Shown here one piece after another: positions 26,522-36,358 of a DNA stretch of 64,000 nt. The notes under the pieces are model-generated. The model had not been told where the DNA came from. It searched no databases and saw nothing but the letters and a program-made list of their open reading frames with translations. Source of the stretch: Motiliproteus sp036961355 (GTDB lineage: Bacteria; Pseudomonadota; Gammaproteobacteria; Pseudomonadales; Balneatricaceae). Location of the stretch: assembly GCA_036961355.1 (NCBI GenBank), contig JBALVL010000009.1:60433-124432 (forward strand), read 5' to 3'. The translations under genes and the position numbers were made by a program. Position 1 is the stretch's first letter, and each line of letters opens with the position of its first letter.

Positions 26522-27823
26522 ATGATCCAGCCGAATTCACCCTCAATATCGACACTAGTAGTATCGCTGTGCTGCGCCTTACTGCTATCGGGTTGCCAGG
26601 CACTGCAATCTGTCGACCAAGGGCTATACAACATCGCCGAGTCGGTCTCCGAAGAAGACAGGGTGACCGGTCAACGCAGCCTAAGCCTGGAGTCCCGTTC
26701 GCAGCAGATAGCGAAGGGCAATGCCGTGGTTGATCAGCTGCTCAAGCAAGAGCAGCAGAACAACCGTAAAACCAATCAACAACTTGATAAAGTTCAGTAC
26801 TGGCGGATGGTTGAGATATTCGACCGGATTCACCGCACCAGCCACCTGCGTGAAGAGCGCTGGCAACCGGTACTGATCGACCGGGATAGCTTTAACGCGT
26901 TTACTACCGGCGGCACATACGTGGTGGTTCACTTGGGGCTGATGCAGCAACTGAGCAGCGATGACGAGGTTGCGGCCGTGCTGGCGCATGAGATCGCACA
27001 TACCGTCGCTAACCATGTCTTTGAAGGGCAATCGTTGGCGCAAGCGACCGCACTGGCCAATTCAAGCTCATCCGGCAGAAAGGGTTATCAGGCAGCCTTC
27101 ACCCACGACAACGAGCGTGAGGCCGACAGGATCGGCGTGTTGTATAGCGCCTTGAGTGGTTACGACCCGATGGCTGCCAGCCGGATCTGGAAACGCCAAT
27201 TCGAAGCCTCAGGCAACCGCCGCGCTTTCTTCTTCCACGACCACCCGGTCAACAGCGAGCGCGAGCAGGAAAACCGCCAGGTCGGTCAACAGGTAGAGCG
27301 CTATTACCGGGCTGGGAAGATCAACCCCGACTACGCCAAGTTGCTAAACAATAACGTGTTATGGCAGAACAACGCGGCAGCACAAAACGGCACCCCCTCG
27401 GGAGGTGGCAGCGGTGAAGGGCTTTCGGCACTGACATCAACCCTGTTTGGCGCCTACCAGCAACACTTACTGGCCAAGCAGGGCGAGCAACAACAGTTGC
27501 AGCAAATGCAACTGGTACGTTATGTCCAATCGCAACTCACCATCGTCGAGGAAAGCCGCCCGGCCAACAATCGCTGGCACTTAACCTTTCAATACGCCGG
27601 CCAAATACCGCTGCGCGGGTTAACGATGGGTGGACAGATAGCCCAAGGTAAAGACTCACAAGGTAAAGAAAAATCACCTCATATCATGGTGTCGCATCTG
27701 AACCAGCCGCTAAAAGCCGGCAGCCGTTTCACTATCGAATTTCGCCACCAGGCGCTGGTGTCGCTGAGTCAGCCCAAGAAGTCGGTCAAACTTTACCTCG
27801 ATGATGCTCTGCCTCAACAATAG
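26522..27823 (+). CDS. M48-family metalloprotease lipoprotein (YcaL/LoiP-like)
   Basis: About 433 residues; start at ATG 26522. A lipoprotein signal (ALLLSGC) puts the acylated Cys near 25. The peptidase domain has TTGGTYVVVHLGLM, the zinc site AHEIAHTVANH and the third ligand NEREADRIG. After about 280 a Gln-rich linker is followed by a beta-rich C-terminal part with LTFQYAGQIPLRGLTM. Family members degrade misfolded outer-membrane proteins in the periplasm. The membrane of residence is not certain: Gln follows the Cys, so an Asp retention signal is absent, favouring the outer membrane. Confidence 0.88.
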   Translation: MIQPNSPSISTLVVSLCCALLLSGCQALQSVDQGLYNIAESVSEEDRVTGQRSLSLESRSQQIAKGNAVVDQLLKQEQQNNRKTNQQLDKVQYWRMVEIFDRIHRTSHLREERWQPVLIDRDSFNAFTTGGTYVVVHLGLMQQLSSDDEVAAVLAHEIAHTVANHVFEGQSLAQATALANSSSSGRKGYQAAFTHDNEREADRIGVLYSALSGYDPMAASRIWKRQFEASGNRRAFFFHDHPVNSEREQENRQVGQQVERYYRAGKINPDYAKLLNNNVLWQNNAAAQNGTPSGGGSGEGLSALTSTLFGAYQQHLLAKQGEQQQLQQMQLVRYVQSQLTIVEESRPANNRWHLTFQYAGQIPLRGLTMGGQIAQGKDSQGKEKSPHIMVSHLNQPLKAGSRFTIEFRHQALVSLSQPKKSVKLYLDDALPQQ

Positions 27824-27857
27824 AACAACCCTGCTGCCCTGCTATTCATGGACAACA

Positions 27858-27892
27858 GTTTCCCGGTGCACGTTATAGCGTAACCGGGAAAC
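27858..27892. repeat. Long inverted repeat after the M48 gene
   Basis: A perfect 10-bp stem, GTTTCCCGGT with ACCGGGAAAC, enclosing 15 bases, 35 bases past the M48 stop. No T-run follows, so a processing or Rho-linked stop is as likely as an intrinsic terminator. Confidence 0.55.
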
Positions 27893-27968
27893 GGGTTAGC
27901 CAAACCGGACTAGCGCCGTTCAACAAGCAAACGTCTGCAGCAATGCCAATCAGAAGCGATTGCGTCTC

Positions 27969-28163
27969 TTAGTCAAAGTCGTATTCACGAAGGTTTTGTT
28001 TCAGCCGTTCCTGTTCGAAGTGCTCTTCGATCGCCCGGCGAGTTTTGAGATTACGGCTGATAGCCGCTTTTTTGGATGCCTGTTGCGATTCGCTATCCAG
28101 CTCCATCATCGCATCAAACATTGTGGCTTGGATCTGCTCGAGGTGTTGACCGTGTCTCATCAT
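27969..28163 (-). CDS. Small basic/acidic protein, PA3496-like
   Basis: A 64-residue charged protein beginning at a double ATG behind GGAGC. The C-terminal half (RRAIEEHFEQERLKQNLREYDFD) resembles the PA3496 family of small proteins from pseudomonads, where a helix rich in Arg and Glu precedes a final acidic end. No membrane segment. The family has been linked to envelope integrity by annotation; function here is unproven. No operon partner. Confidence 0.6.
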   Translation of the reverse strand: MMRHGQHLEQIQATMFDAMMELDSESQQASKKAAISRNLKTRRAIEEHFEQERLKQNLREYDFD

Positions 28164-28513
28164 GGCGGTTGCTCCATATTGAAAATCAATCAGGTCCGAT
28201 ATCGTCCTGTGGAGGGAAAACCTAAAGCAAAATGATGACAGGCTAATGACATCTCAGCTGCCCCCTTTTCCCTCTCAAGTATTATTTCTCATAACTGGAG
28301 AAAAAATTCAAGCGGCACTGCAGCATAGAAACGGCAGGTTTGGAACAAGCCTCGGGACGTTTTGACCAAGTATCAAAACGGCAAAAATCAACTAATACAA
28401 TGACTCATAGCAGGTCAAATTGCAGTTCCTGCTCAAGTATCAGCTTAAATTTAAGGTGAATGCAGTCCGTAGCAATATGACCGAAGGCTCTGTGGGCTGG
28501 AAACCGAAGCAAG
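28164..28513. other. 350-bp intergenic region, nothing recognised
   Basis: Between the small PA3496-like gene and hexR (both minus strand). AT-rich patches only; no gene, RNA or convincing terminator seen. Confidence 0.4.
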
Positions 28514-29392
28514 TTATTTAGTAGCGCGTTGTGGCGATCGTTTATCATTTTGCCGCAAGGATCGAAGGCTTCGCCGGATCGTTTTCAGGTGATCAATGAC
28601 GCCAGGGCCCAGCTTAATAGTCAACCCAACCGCCAGCACATCGACCACCACCAACTGCACCACACGCGAAGACATTAACGCGCTGAGGTCTTTATCTTCT
28701 TCGAGGTCGATATGGATAGGGATCGTCGCCAGCTCTGCCAGAGGCGTACCACTGGGGCAAAGCGCAATCACCTGCGCCCCCTGAGCCATGGCTAGCCCGG
28801 CGGAATGCAGCAGGTCTTTGGTACGACCGGTCTGTGAGATAGCGACCACCGCATCGCCTTCCGACAAGGTTACCGCAGCAATGGCCTGCAGGTGCGGATC
28901 CGAATAGGCCACCGCATTCAATTTAAGTCGGTGGAACTTATGCTGGGCATCGGTGCAGACCGCAGCAGAAGCACCAAAACCATAAAACTCGATCAGCCGG
29001 GCGTGAGCCAATGCCTCGATCGCTTGCTCCAGCCGTTCAGCGTCCAGTTCCTCTTTAATCGTGATCAGGTTGCCGATGGTAGAATCGAAGACCTTCTGTT
29101 TAAAGTCGTTGACCGAGTCTTTGTTGTTGAGCGAAAACTGCTCATAGCTGGAGTTGGTCGCCAGCACCTGAGCCAGTGTCAGCTTAAAATCCTGGAATCC
29201 ATCATAATTGAGTGCGCGGCAGAAACGGACGACGGTGGGTTCGCTGACCTGGGCTTCCGCCGCTAGATCCACAATCCGCATATGGATGATCTCTTTCGGT
29301 TGGGCCAAAACGTAATCGGCCACTTTTTGCTCGGATTTACGCAACCCGGCACGGGCTTCGGCGATCACTTTAAGCAAGTTTTGTGAGTTCAA
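28514..29392 (-). CDS. hexR: HexR-like RpiR-family regulator
   Basis: A 292-residue RpiR/HexR regulator, starting at TTG 29392. The N-terminal HTH_6 domain (about 1-77) has AQVSEPTVVRFCRALNYDGFQDFK; the SIS sugar-phosphate domain (about 130-255) has FYGFGASAAVCTDAQHKFHR and SQTGRTKDLL. HexR represses glucose and Entner-Doudoroff genes and is released by KDPG. The match to Pseudomonas HexR in the GASA and DAQHKF segments is good. No sugar genes are adjacent, so targets are elsewhere. Confidence 0.85.
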   Translation of the reverse strand: MNSQNLLKVIAEARAGLRKSEQKVADYVLAQPKEIIHMRIVDLAAEAQVSEPTVVRFCRALNYDGFQDFKLTLAQVLATNSSYEQFSLNNKDSVNDFKQKVFDSTIGNLITIKEELDAERLEQAIEALAHARLIEFYGFGASAAVCTDAQHKFHRLKLNAVAYSDPHLQAIAAVTLSEGDAVVAISQTGRTKDLLHSAGLAMAQGAQVIALCPSGTPLAELATIPIHIDLEEDKDLSALMSSRVVQLVVVDVLAVGLTIKLGPGVIDHLKTIRRSLRSLRQNDKRSPQRATK

Positions 29393-29536
29393 ACCACAGT
29401 ATCCAAGGTAGAAAGTTAAGACTTACAGCGCTCTAGAGTAGCAAAAAACCGCCTGCAGCGCTGCTACTTAACCCGGCATTAATCATCCTTCCACTGTAAT
29501 CAAAATTTAAAAACGATCAGCCAAATATTATAATTG

Positions 29537-32236
29537 CTAATTAATATCAAGATTTGACGCATCAGAAACCTCCTTCATCCGCCAAAATAGCTGCCAGAGT
29601 TCGCTCATCTCCTTGCTACGAACCGCCTGACGGAATTGACCAAGCTGATCATCAAGTCGCTCCAACCCCGCCATCGCAGCTACTCCGGCCATCTGGTGGG
29701 CATTATCGCGTAATAGCTGGCGATCACCCTGCAACAAGGCTTGCTGCAGCTCATCGAACTGTTCATCCAGCGCTTGTCGGACTTCGGTCGGGGATATACC
29801 AAAGCGGTCAAGACGTGCTTTCAGGTTCGGTTCCCCCCCTTCGATTTGATCCGGTTTCAACAACTGCAGTATCTGCCGAACCAACAGCAACTCATCAACC
29901 GGCTTATACAAAATACCTTGTAGATCCAAGGGTTCCAGCAGACTCTCCTCCTGAGTCACCACATCAGCAGTCAGAATCATAATCGGTATCTTTCCGGCTT
30001 CCCCCGGTAACTGGCGGATCTTACGGCAGGCGTCCAATCCATTCAGAACGGGCATGTGCTGATCCATCAATATCAGATCAAAAGCCTGCTCAGCAGCCTT
30101 CACCCAGCTATCATGACCATTATCAACAACATCAACTTGCGCTCCTTGCGCCTGCAGCATCCTGCAGATCAACAGTCGATTAAAGCGATTATCCTCAGCC
30201 AACAAAATCGATAACCCTTCAAGCATCAACGGCTGATCAAACGTCTGCGGCACATTCACTGTATTCCCTTGAAGGGCATGAAAAAGTCGCCGGCGACCGA
30301 CCGGACGCAGCAACATCCGGGCGGGCATCAACTGTTTCATCAATCGGTCAATTCCCAACTCAAACGTTCCGGAGTCATGCTCGGTCATCAGTATGAGTTC
30401 TCCGGAGAAGCATTTTCTGACCGGGTTGAGAAACTGATTCCATGACAACACTTTCAGCTCCTCTAAGCCCAAACTGACGATGACACGATCGTATGGTGAT
30501 TCACACTCCAACAGTTGACCCACCAATTGTTGCCGGTCGCTAAGACCGTCTACCTGGCAGCCCCACTGCTGTAGTTGCTGTTGGTAACGCTGACGTTGTG
30601 GTTTATCAGCACAGCACAGCAGTACATTCAACGCAGGAAGCGACGACGGTGCTGCGGCTTCAGGCGCATTATCCAACCACAGGCTGATTCGAAAGCAGCT
30701 TCCCTCACCCGCCACACTGGTTAAGTTCAGATCGCCGTGCATCAGCTGTATCAACCGCTTACTGATCATCAAGCCGAGACCACTGCCACCAAAGCGCCTA
30801 TTAATCGAAGTATCTGCCTGACTAAAGGGCTGAAATAGTCCCGGTAACTGCTCTGCAGGGATGCCGATACCGGTATCTTCGACGGCAATGAGCAGCAATG
30901 TCCGGTTCTCCAGTTTCTTGCTGCTCATCTGAACCTTGACCGAGCCTGACTCGGTAAACTTGATCGCATTACCGATCAGGTTGGTTAACACCTGCGAAAA
31001 ACGGGTCGGATCGCCGACCAGGTTTAGCGACCACTGTGCATTACAATGGAACTCCAACTGCAGCCCTTTTTCTGCTGCGGCCGGCGCTTGCATATCAACC
31101 ACATCTTCTATGCATTGCTCTGGGTTGAAGGCGATTTCCTCGAGTACCAGGTTATCGGTTTCAAACTTTGAAAAGTCGAGCACATCATCAATCAATCGCA
31201 GCAACAGTACCGACGCATTCTGAATGATCCGGCAATACTCTTGCTGAGTATCGTCAAGCGAGCTCTTTTCCAATAATTGGATAAACCCCAGAACGGAGCT
31301 GATCGGCGTTCTCAATTCATGGCTCATCCTTGCCATAAACTGATCTTTGGCGACGCCGGTGAGCTCTATTTTATCTTTGGATTTCTGCAGCTTCTGGTTA
31401 CTCAACTCAAGTTCTTCAAGCGCACCCTGCAGATCAAGGGTCGCCCGATCGACTTCACTTTGCAGCTGCTGCTGATGTTGCTGAACCTGCTCAACCAGAT
31501 CATTGATCCCTCGCTGCAACGCGCCTATCTCATGCTGATGGCTGATGCTTGTTTGCTGCTCAAAGCCGCCTTGCTGGTAACGCTGCAGGTTTTCACTCAA
31601 CTCGATAATTGGCTGGCTGATATTTCTACTAATTCTGTGGGCCAGAGCCAGCGCTAACAACAGTGCCGCTACCGAGATCATCAATCCACGCAATAAAATT
31701 TGCTGCTGCCTTTTAATCAACTGCTGTTCATTGAGCAACACCACCACCCAGCCAAGATGGCGATCCGGTGACAAGCCCTGATCAAAGTCATCAACCCCAA
31801 CACCATCGGATAACACAGGTTCGACTATCGCCCATGTCCCCTCCAAACCAGGAAGATCAAACTGCTGGCGTCCACTCTTTGAAGAGCTGACAGAGATCAT
31901 CCGGCCTAAATCGATCCGGGTATTATCACTGCTGTAGAGTCGCTTTAGGTTGACGTTATAAAACAAGATATCGGTCACTTCAGCGCTTTTTAGCGGTTCA
32001 CTTGCTAACTGCTCAAGAGCCTCCGAACTCTCGGTTAACAGGGCCAGCTCTGAGGCACTGGACAGGTAACTCAGTAACGTATCACTCTCATCGATCAGTC
32101 CCTGCCGGGCATCATGCATCTGGCTGGCGATCATATAGCCGGACAGCGCTACCGTCAGCAGTAGCAACGGCAATAGTGCCGTTAGCAGAATCTGTCGGCT
32201 GATACTGAGCCTGGCGATCGGGTCGGTCATTTTCAT
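29537..32236 (-). CDS. Hybrid sensor histidine kinase (BarA/TorS-like layout)
   Basis: An 899-residue membrane kinase. TM1 about 14-34, a periplasmic domain about 35-185, TM2 about 186-206, HAMP, then a coiled coil (about 245-300). HisKA has MSHELRTPISSVLGF; the ATPase has NLIGNAIKFTESG, DTGIGIP and GSGLGL. A first receiver-like domain (about 535-655) lacks phosphorylation residues; the second is intact (LLAEDNRFN, LMDQHMPVLNG), and a C-terminal Hpt has NAHQMAGVAA. No response regulator lies nearby. Its ATG overlaps the stop of a periplasmic binding protein gene by four bases, so that protein may present a ligand to the sensor domain. Confidence 0.92.
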   Translation of the reverse strand: MKMTDPIARLSISRQILLTALLPLLLLTVALSGYMIASQMHDARQGLIDESDTLLSYLSSASELALLTESSEALEQLASEPLKSAEVTDILFYNVNLKRLYSSDNTRIDLGRMISVSSSKSGRQQFDLPGLEGTWAIVEPVLSDGVGVDDFDQGLSPDRHLGWVVVLLNEQQLIKRQQQILLRGLMISVAALLLALALAHRISRNISQPIIELSENLQRYQQGGFEQQTSISHQHEIGALQRGINDLVEQVQQHQQQLQSEVDRATLDLQGALEELELSNQKLQKSKDKIELTGVAKDQFMARMSHELRTPISSVLGFIQLLEKSSLDDTQQEYCRIIQNASVLLLRLIDDVLDFSKFETDNLVLEEIAFNPEQCIEDVVDMQAPAAAEKGLQLEFHCNAQWSLNLVGDPTRFSQVLTNLIGNAIKFTESGSVKVQMSSKKLENRTLLLIAVEDTGIGIPAEQLPGLFQPFSQADTSINRRFGGSGLGLMISKRLIQLMHGDLNLTSVAGEGSCFRISLWLDNAPEAAAPSSLPALNVLLCCADKPQRQRYQQQLQQWGCQVDGLSDRQQLVGQLLECESPYDRVIVSLGLEELKVLSWNQFLNPVRKCFSGELILMTEHDSGTFELGIDRLMKQLMPARMLLRPVGRRRLFHALQGNTVNVPQTFDQPLMLEGLSILLAEDNRFNRLLICRMLQAQGAQVDVVDNGHDSWVKAAEQAFDLILMDQHMPVLNGLDACRKIRQLPGEAGKIPIMILTADVVTQEESLLEPLDLQGILYKPVDELLLVRQILQLLKPDQIEGGEPNLKARLDRFGISPTEVRQALDEQFDELQQALLQGDRQLLRDNAHQMAGVAAMAGLERLDDQLGQFRQAVRSKEMSELWQLFWRMKEVSDASNLDIN

Positions 32237-33156
32237 GGCTGTGTTCCTCCGGCAACCGCAGCTCTGACATCTTGTATCAGAGGCAATGTCAGACCGATTT
32301 TTTCGGCGGCCTGCCGGTTAAGATCAAGATCGAAAAAGATGGGGTAGGACGGAGGCGACAGCGCCCCTCCCCCTTGCTGTTGCCACTGCTCTAGCCGGAA
32401 CGCCGTATCATTGGCGATGCTCTCGGGTGAGCTGAACAGCGCAGCAGTAGCTCCTGCCTCAACATAACGACGCGAGAAGCCGATCAACGGAATATTGCGT
32501 CGGTAACTGAGCAGCAACATCCATTTTGAAATACTACGGTTAAAATCAGAACGATCGGGAATTGCCAGCAACGCATCAACACGAGCGGACAGCGGTCCAA
32601 TCCGCTCAATGGGGTTATCTTCGCGTTCAAAACGAACCAGCTCGGCCTGCCAGTCGCGTTCATTGATGGCAGCACTAATTGCTGCTGCCTGATCATGGCT
32701 GCTCGGACCTAGCACAACCCCGACCCGCTTGATCGAAGGATCGATCAGCGCGGCTAACTGTAACTGGCGCTGCATCGGTTGTTCGAGATAGATAGCACTG
32801 AGCATCTGTTGCTGAGAGTGAATCAGCGGAATTTTTTGCTGGCGTAGGCTTTCAAAGCTTTGACGCGGAATCAAAACGCTTAACACAGGCCACAGCAAAC
32901 GATCCCGCAGCACTCGACTGGTGGCTCGGGTCCCCACAGGAATAATAAGATCGGCCTGCACCGAGCTGGGATTATAATTTTCGACAGAAACCGTTTGCAG
33001 CGTCCACAGAGAAGGGGACAGGCGCTGTTGTAGTGTCGATACCAATTGTTGGTAAGGTGGGCTTTGCTGACTCAGAACCAACAACACCGATTGGCCTGCA
33101 TTGGCAATAGAGAACACACCCAACCAAAGCAATAGCGATATCGTAGTAGGCAGCAT
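32233..33156 (-). CDS. Periplasmic ABC_sub_bind-like binding protein
   Basis: About 307 residues from the chosen Met at 33156, which directly begins a clean signal peptide (MLPTTISLLLWLGVFSIANA). The frame stays open to a TTG at 33294, so the start is uncertain. The mature part is a two-lobe periplasmic fold with IIPVGTRATSRVL, RVGVVLGPSSHDQAAA, PLIGFSRRYVEAGATAALFS and FFDLDLNRQAAEKIGLTLP, all typical of PF04392-type binding proteins. No permease or ATPase is present. The stop overlaps the kinase start by ATGA, and a TonB receptor gene is upstream, which suggests a sensing role. Confidence 0.82.
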   Translation of the reverse strand: MLPTTISLLLWLGVFSIANAGQSVLLVLSQQSPPYQQLVSTLQQRLSPSLWTLQTVSVENYNPSSVQADLIIPVGTRATSRVLRDRLLWPVLSVLIPRQSFESLRQQKIPLIHSQQQMLSAIYLEQPMQRQLQLAALIDPSIKRVGVVLGPSSHDQAAAISAAINERDWQAELVRFEREDNPIERIGPLSARVDALLAIPDRSDFNRSISKWMLLLSYRRNIPLIGFSRRYVEAGATAALFSSPESIANDTAFRLEQWQQQGGGALSPPSYPIFFDLDLNRQAAEKIGLTLPLIQDVRAAVAGGTQP

Positions 33157-33317
33157 CACAGAGGCGATGCAACCTCTCGATCGTAGAGGCCGCGGTCCTG
33201 CGTAAAATAATAATCTGTAAAAACAGGTCGGCATCGCAAATTCCATTGCTAAGGACTGACATCCTATCAGTGATCTAACCGTAGCTTTGCTCAAACTTAC
33301 CTAGTTCGGCAGTAGCT

Positions 33318-35432
33318 CTATAAGAAATCGAATGTAAGCCGAACAAAACCCCGACTATCAACGGTGTTATTTATTTCAAACTCGGTGTAGGGCGCGTTAA
33401 AGCTTTGTAAGATCAATTCAACGCGTCCCGTCACCCGGCCATAGCCAAAGCGTTTAGCAATTCGTCCATCGACTCGATTATAAGGTTTGAGGGAATCCCC
33501 TCGATGCCACTTCACACTGGTCTGACGATAAAAAGCTATGCTGGCTTCCAGACCGTCGCCTAAATGCTGACTAGCAAGAATATTGAACTGATGCTGGGGA
33601 GTACGAGGACCCAGCGGGTTCACATTTTCAACCTCCCCACCGTATTGCTTGCGATCATACTCACCAGTAACATCAGCATAGGCATAGGTCACAAATAGGC
33701 GGCTGCCCGCCAACGGCTCAAGTCGCCACTGAAACTCGGCTCCTTTGGTTTTCCAGTGCGCGTTGTTTTGTGCTTGCAGCGCTGACTGCGGTACCAATGA
33801 TGACACCGCTACCTCCTCTGGCTGTATCCAAGCCTCTGCGATCGCATCGTCGATATATTCGACAAAGAGCCGGGCATCAAACACTGAATGCAGCTGTTGG
33901 GCTTCCATCATGTAACCCAGCTCATATGCCCTTATTTTTTCTGGGTTAAGCTGATCCGGCGCGTGAAAACCGACGCTCAACCTCTCTCCTGTACTCGGAA
34001 CGCGAAGCGTTTCCAAGTTATTTTGTTCAAGAATAGATGGTGTGCGGTAGGCCAAGGCAGATGAAGCTCGGATCGTGTGGCCAGGTGCTGCATGCCAGTT
34101 AAGGCCTAATCGGGGGGATAAGTGACCGCCTATTTGTTGATTCTGTTCGAACATCGCACCCAAATTCGTCACGACCGATGCCGTTGGACGCCATTCAATC
34201 GTACCGAAGGCACGGTAATACTGCTCTGCAATCTGATCATCGTGACCTAACAGCGCATAGCCTTGAACCCGGTCCTCTCTGACACCCAACCCTGCAACGG
34301 CTCTTAGCGCTGAACCATAATCGCGGCTGTACTGAAGTTCCAGATCCCGACGTTCGACGGTACCGGTCTCGAGGCCGATATCCAATAACTGATCCGCGGC
34401 ACCTATAAGCGAAAGAGCGTCGCTAACATCCGAAACACCGTCAGGCTCAAGTTCATTAAGAATAAAATCCGAAGCCAAGACATAATCGTGATTTTCATAA
34501 TCTTGATAGTTCCGGTAGCCCTGCACTTTAAACTGACCTTGATCCAGCTCTCGTATCCAAGACAGTAGCTGGTAGTTATTTTGGCTATCTCGGCGGCGAA
34601 AGCTAGAAGGGTCGTTAGCATTACCCACGCCAACCCAGCCTTCACCTAGCCCCAGCTGAAATGACAAGCTATCTTGCAGACTCGGAGTATAGAGACCGCT
34701 AAAATTCAGCTGGCCAATCTTAGCACCATCTTGAAGGTCTCCTCTGTTAGCCGCATCATCACGATCGACACCAAAACCACTACCTTCATTCTGGTGATAG
34801 TTGAAGCTCATACGGTAACTTAGGCCCCCCAGCTGATCATTGTGCCTGAACCTCAGTTCACGAGTCTGGAGGGCCCCACCAGTGACCCCTACACCCGTGC
34901 CACTGTCTTGCAAAGGAGAGCGGGTAATGATGTGGATGGCCCCCAGAAAAGCATTGGAACCATGGCTGGCCACACTGGGACCACGTACGACTTCAATATG
35001 GTCTATATCATCAATGCCAACCCCCAGCATCGACCAATCAACACTCGAGAAGACAGGCAAGTATACTGAGCGGCCATCGACGGTTACCTCCAACCGACCG
35101 GGGTAATCATCCCCTTGGCCGTGGCTAGTCAGGCCGAACTTGTTGGCATTGATATGATAGGCCTGGAATCCGGGTACCAACTTGAACAGATCAACGACAT
35201 TGACTGCACCCGAAGACTCTATCATCCAACGGTCAATTACCGTAACAGCGACAGGGAGCTCATTAATCTGCTGCTCCAAACGCGTCGCGTTGGTCACAGT
35301 CTGGATTGAGCCAAGCAGGTCGTCTTCGGTCATCAGCTCATCGGCTATTACCGCAAACGTGGGAAACCATAACCCTGTCAGTAGCAGAAATGGCAGTTTC
35401 AAACCCGAACAGTAGCGGGACAACAACGACAA
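33318..35432 (-). CDS. TonB-dependent outer-membrane receptor
   Basis: A 704-residue receptor from TTG 35432 with AGGAG just upstream. Signal peptide about 1-30. The plug domain (about 55-165) contains LPVAVTVIDRWMIESSGAVNVVDLFKLVPGF and VEVVRGPSV-like IEVVRGPSVASHGSNAFLGAIHIIT. The barrel runs from about 190 and ends with the terminal aromatic FDFL. Outer-membrane uptake of siderophores, corrinoids or other large ligands is the family role; the substrate is not evident. It heads a likely operon with the binding protein and hybrid kinase. Confidence 0.93.
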   Translation of the reverse strand: MSLLSRYCSGLKLPFLLLTGLWFPTFAVIADELMTEDDLLGSIQTVTNATRLEQQINELPVAVTVIDRWMIESSGAVNVVDLFKLVPGFQAYHINANKFGLTSHGQGDDYPGRLEVTVDGRSVYLPVFSSVDWSMLGVGIDDIDHIEVVRGPSVASHGSNAFLGAIHIITRSPLQDSGTGVGVTGGALQTRELRFRHNDQLGGLSYRMSFNYHQNEGSGFGVDRDDAANRGDLQDGAKIGQLNFSGLYTPSLQDSLSFQLGLGEGWVGVGNANDPSSFRRRDSQNNYQLLSWIRELDQGQFKVQGYRNYQDYENHDYVLASDFILNELEPDGVSDVSDALSLIGAADQLLDIGLETGTVERRDLELQYSRDYGSALRAVAGLGVREDRVQGYALLGHDDQIAEQYYRAFGTIEWRPTASVVTNLGAMFEQNQQIGGHLSPRLGLNWHAAPGHTIRASSALAYRTPSILEQNNLETLRVPSTGERLSVGFHAPDQLNPEKIRAYELGYMMEAQQLHSVFDARLFVEYIDDAIAEAWIQPEEVAVSSLVPQSALQAQNNAHWKTKGAEFQWRLEPLAGSRLFVTYAYADVTGEYDRKQYGGEVENVNPLGPRTPQHQFNILASQHLGDGLEASIAFYRQTSVKWHRGDSLKPYNRVDGRIAKRFGYGRVTGRVELILQSFNAPYTEFEINNTVDSRGFVRLTFDFL

Positions 35433-35506
35433 ATACTCCTATTCCTTTGAGGGCCCGATAAGTAGTTCTTGATTGCCTAGGCCGGCAGCGATCTGGTGTC
35501 TAAGTA

Positions 35507-35533
35507 GCAGGTGCACTTTTCTAGTGCACCTGC
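35507..35533. promoter_or_regulatory. Perfect 11-bp inverted repeat upstream of the TonB receptor
   Basis: GCAGGTGCACT and AGTGCACCTGC with a 5-base loop, 75 bases before the receptor start. No T-run follows on the minus strand. It may be an operator or leader hairpin controlling the receptor-sensor operon. Confidence 0.6.
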
Positions 35534-35691
35534 GTCGGCGACAGTAGAACAAAAAACCACCAACGGCTCAAATCTATCGTGTTAGTTGTTGATATAAAAC
35601 AACACTATATTCCGTGTTAGTAGAAACTAGCCCACATCAATAACCGTTCCTGTGACGCAGTTTTCCTGTTCGTAGTCGTACGCGTTGCGAA

Positions 35692-36348
35692 TCAATCGGT
35701 CAACCGCAACACCTCGGCCACCAGCTCGCTAATCCCAGCGGTAGCCTCGCTGATGGTCCCGGCCAACATATAGGCAGGTGTCGTCACGAGTTTTCGAGCC
35801 TCATCGGTGACGCAGTTACGTACATCACAGAACTGATGCTGACCGCCCATCTGCTCGATCGCCTGCGCCGTTTCAGTGTCATCACCAATAGTGCAAACCA
35901 CATTCTGACCGAATAGCCGTGGCGCCATCGCCGGTGCTATACAGATCAATCCAACCGGTTTACCGGCTTGTTGAATCGCCTGTGTGAACGCCTGCAGTTG
36001 TGGGTTAACGGTACAATCACTGCCTGTAACGGCGAAATCGGACAGGTTCTTGGCTGCACCAAAACCACCGGGAACGATCAACGCGTCATAGTCGGCAGGA
36101 TCCGCTTTGGCCAGATCTAAAATCTCTCCACGCACAATACGCGCCGCTTCGACCAGCACGTTGCGGGACTCACCTTCGGCCACTTCACCCGTAAGGTGGT
36201 TAACCACGTGCATCTGCTCAATGTTGGGAGCCAGGCATTGATATTGCGCACCCTGCTGCTCAATACAGAACAGTGTCATCACCGACTCGTAAATCTCCGA
36301 ACCATCAAACACACCGGCTCCGGACAAAACCACCGCTATTTTGGTCAT
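35692..36348 (-). CDS. elbB: ElbB-type DJ-1/PfpI glyoxalase
   Basis: A 218-residue DJ-1/PfpI-fold protein. It opens VVLSGAGVFDGSEIYESV, the ElbB signature; the nucleophile elbow is in VGLICIAPAMAP near 131, and LIVPGGFGAAKNLSDFA is the conserved glycine segment. E. coli ElbB has glyoxalase III activity in vitro and was named for effects on lycopene formation. Cys133 would be the catalytic thiol. It follows the epimerase-like gene by ten bases on the same strand. Confidence 0.93.
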   Translation of the reverse strand: MTKIAVVLSGAGVFDGSEIYESVMTLFCIEQQGAQYQCLAPNIEQMHVVNHLTGEVAEGESRNVLVEAARIVRGEILDLAKADPADYDALIVPGGFGAAKNLSDFAVTGSDCTVNPQLQAFTQAIQQAGKPVGLICIAPAMAPRLFGQNVVCTIGDDTETAQAIEQMGGQHQFCDVRNCVTDEARKLVTTPAYMLAGTISEATAGISELVAEVLRLTD

Positions 36349-36358
36349 CTCCCTCTCC

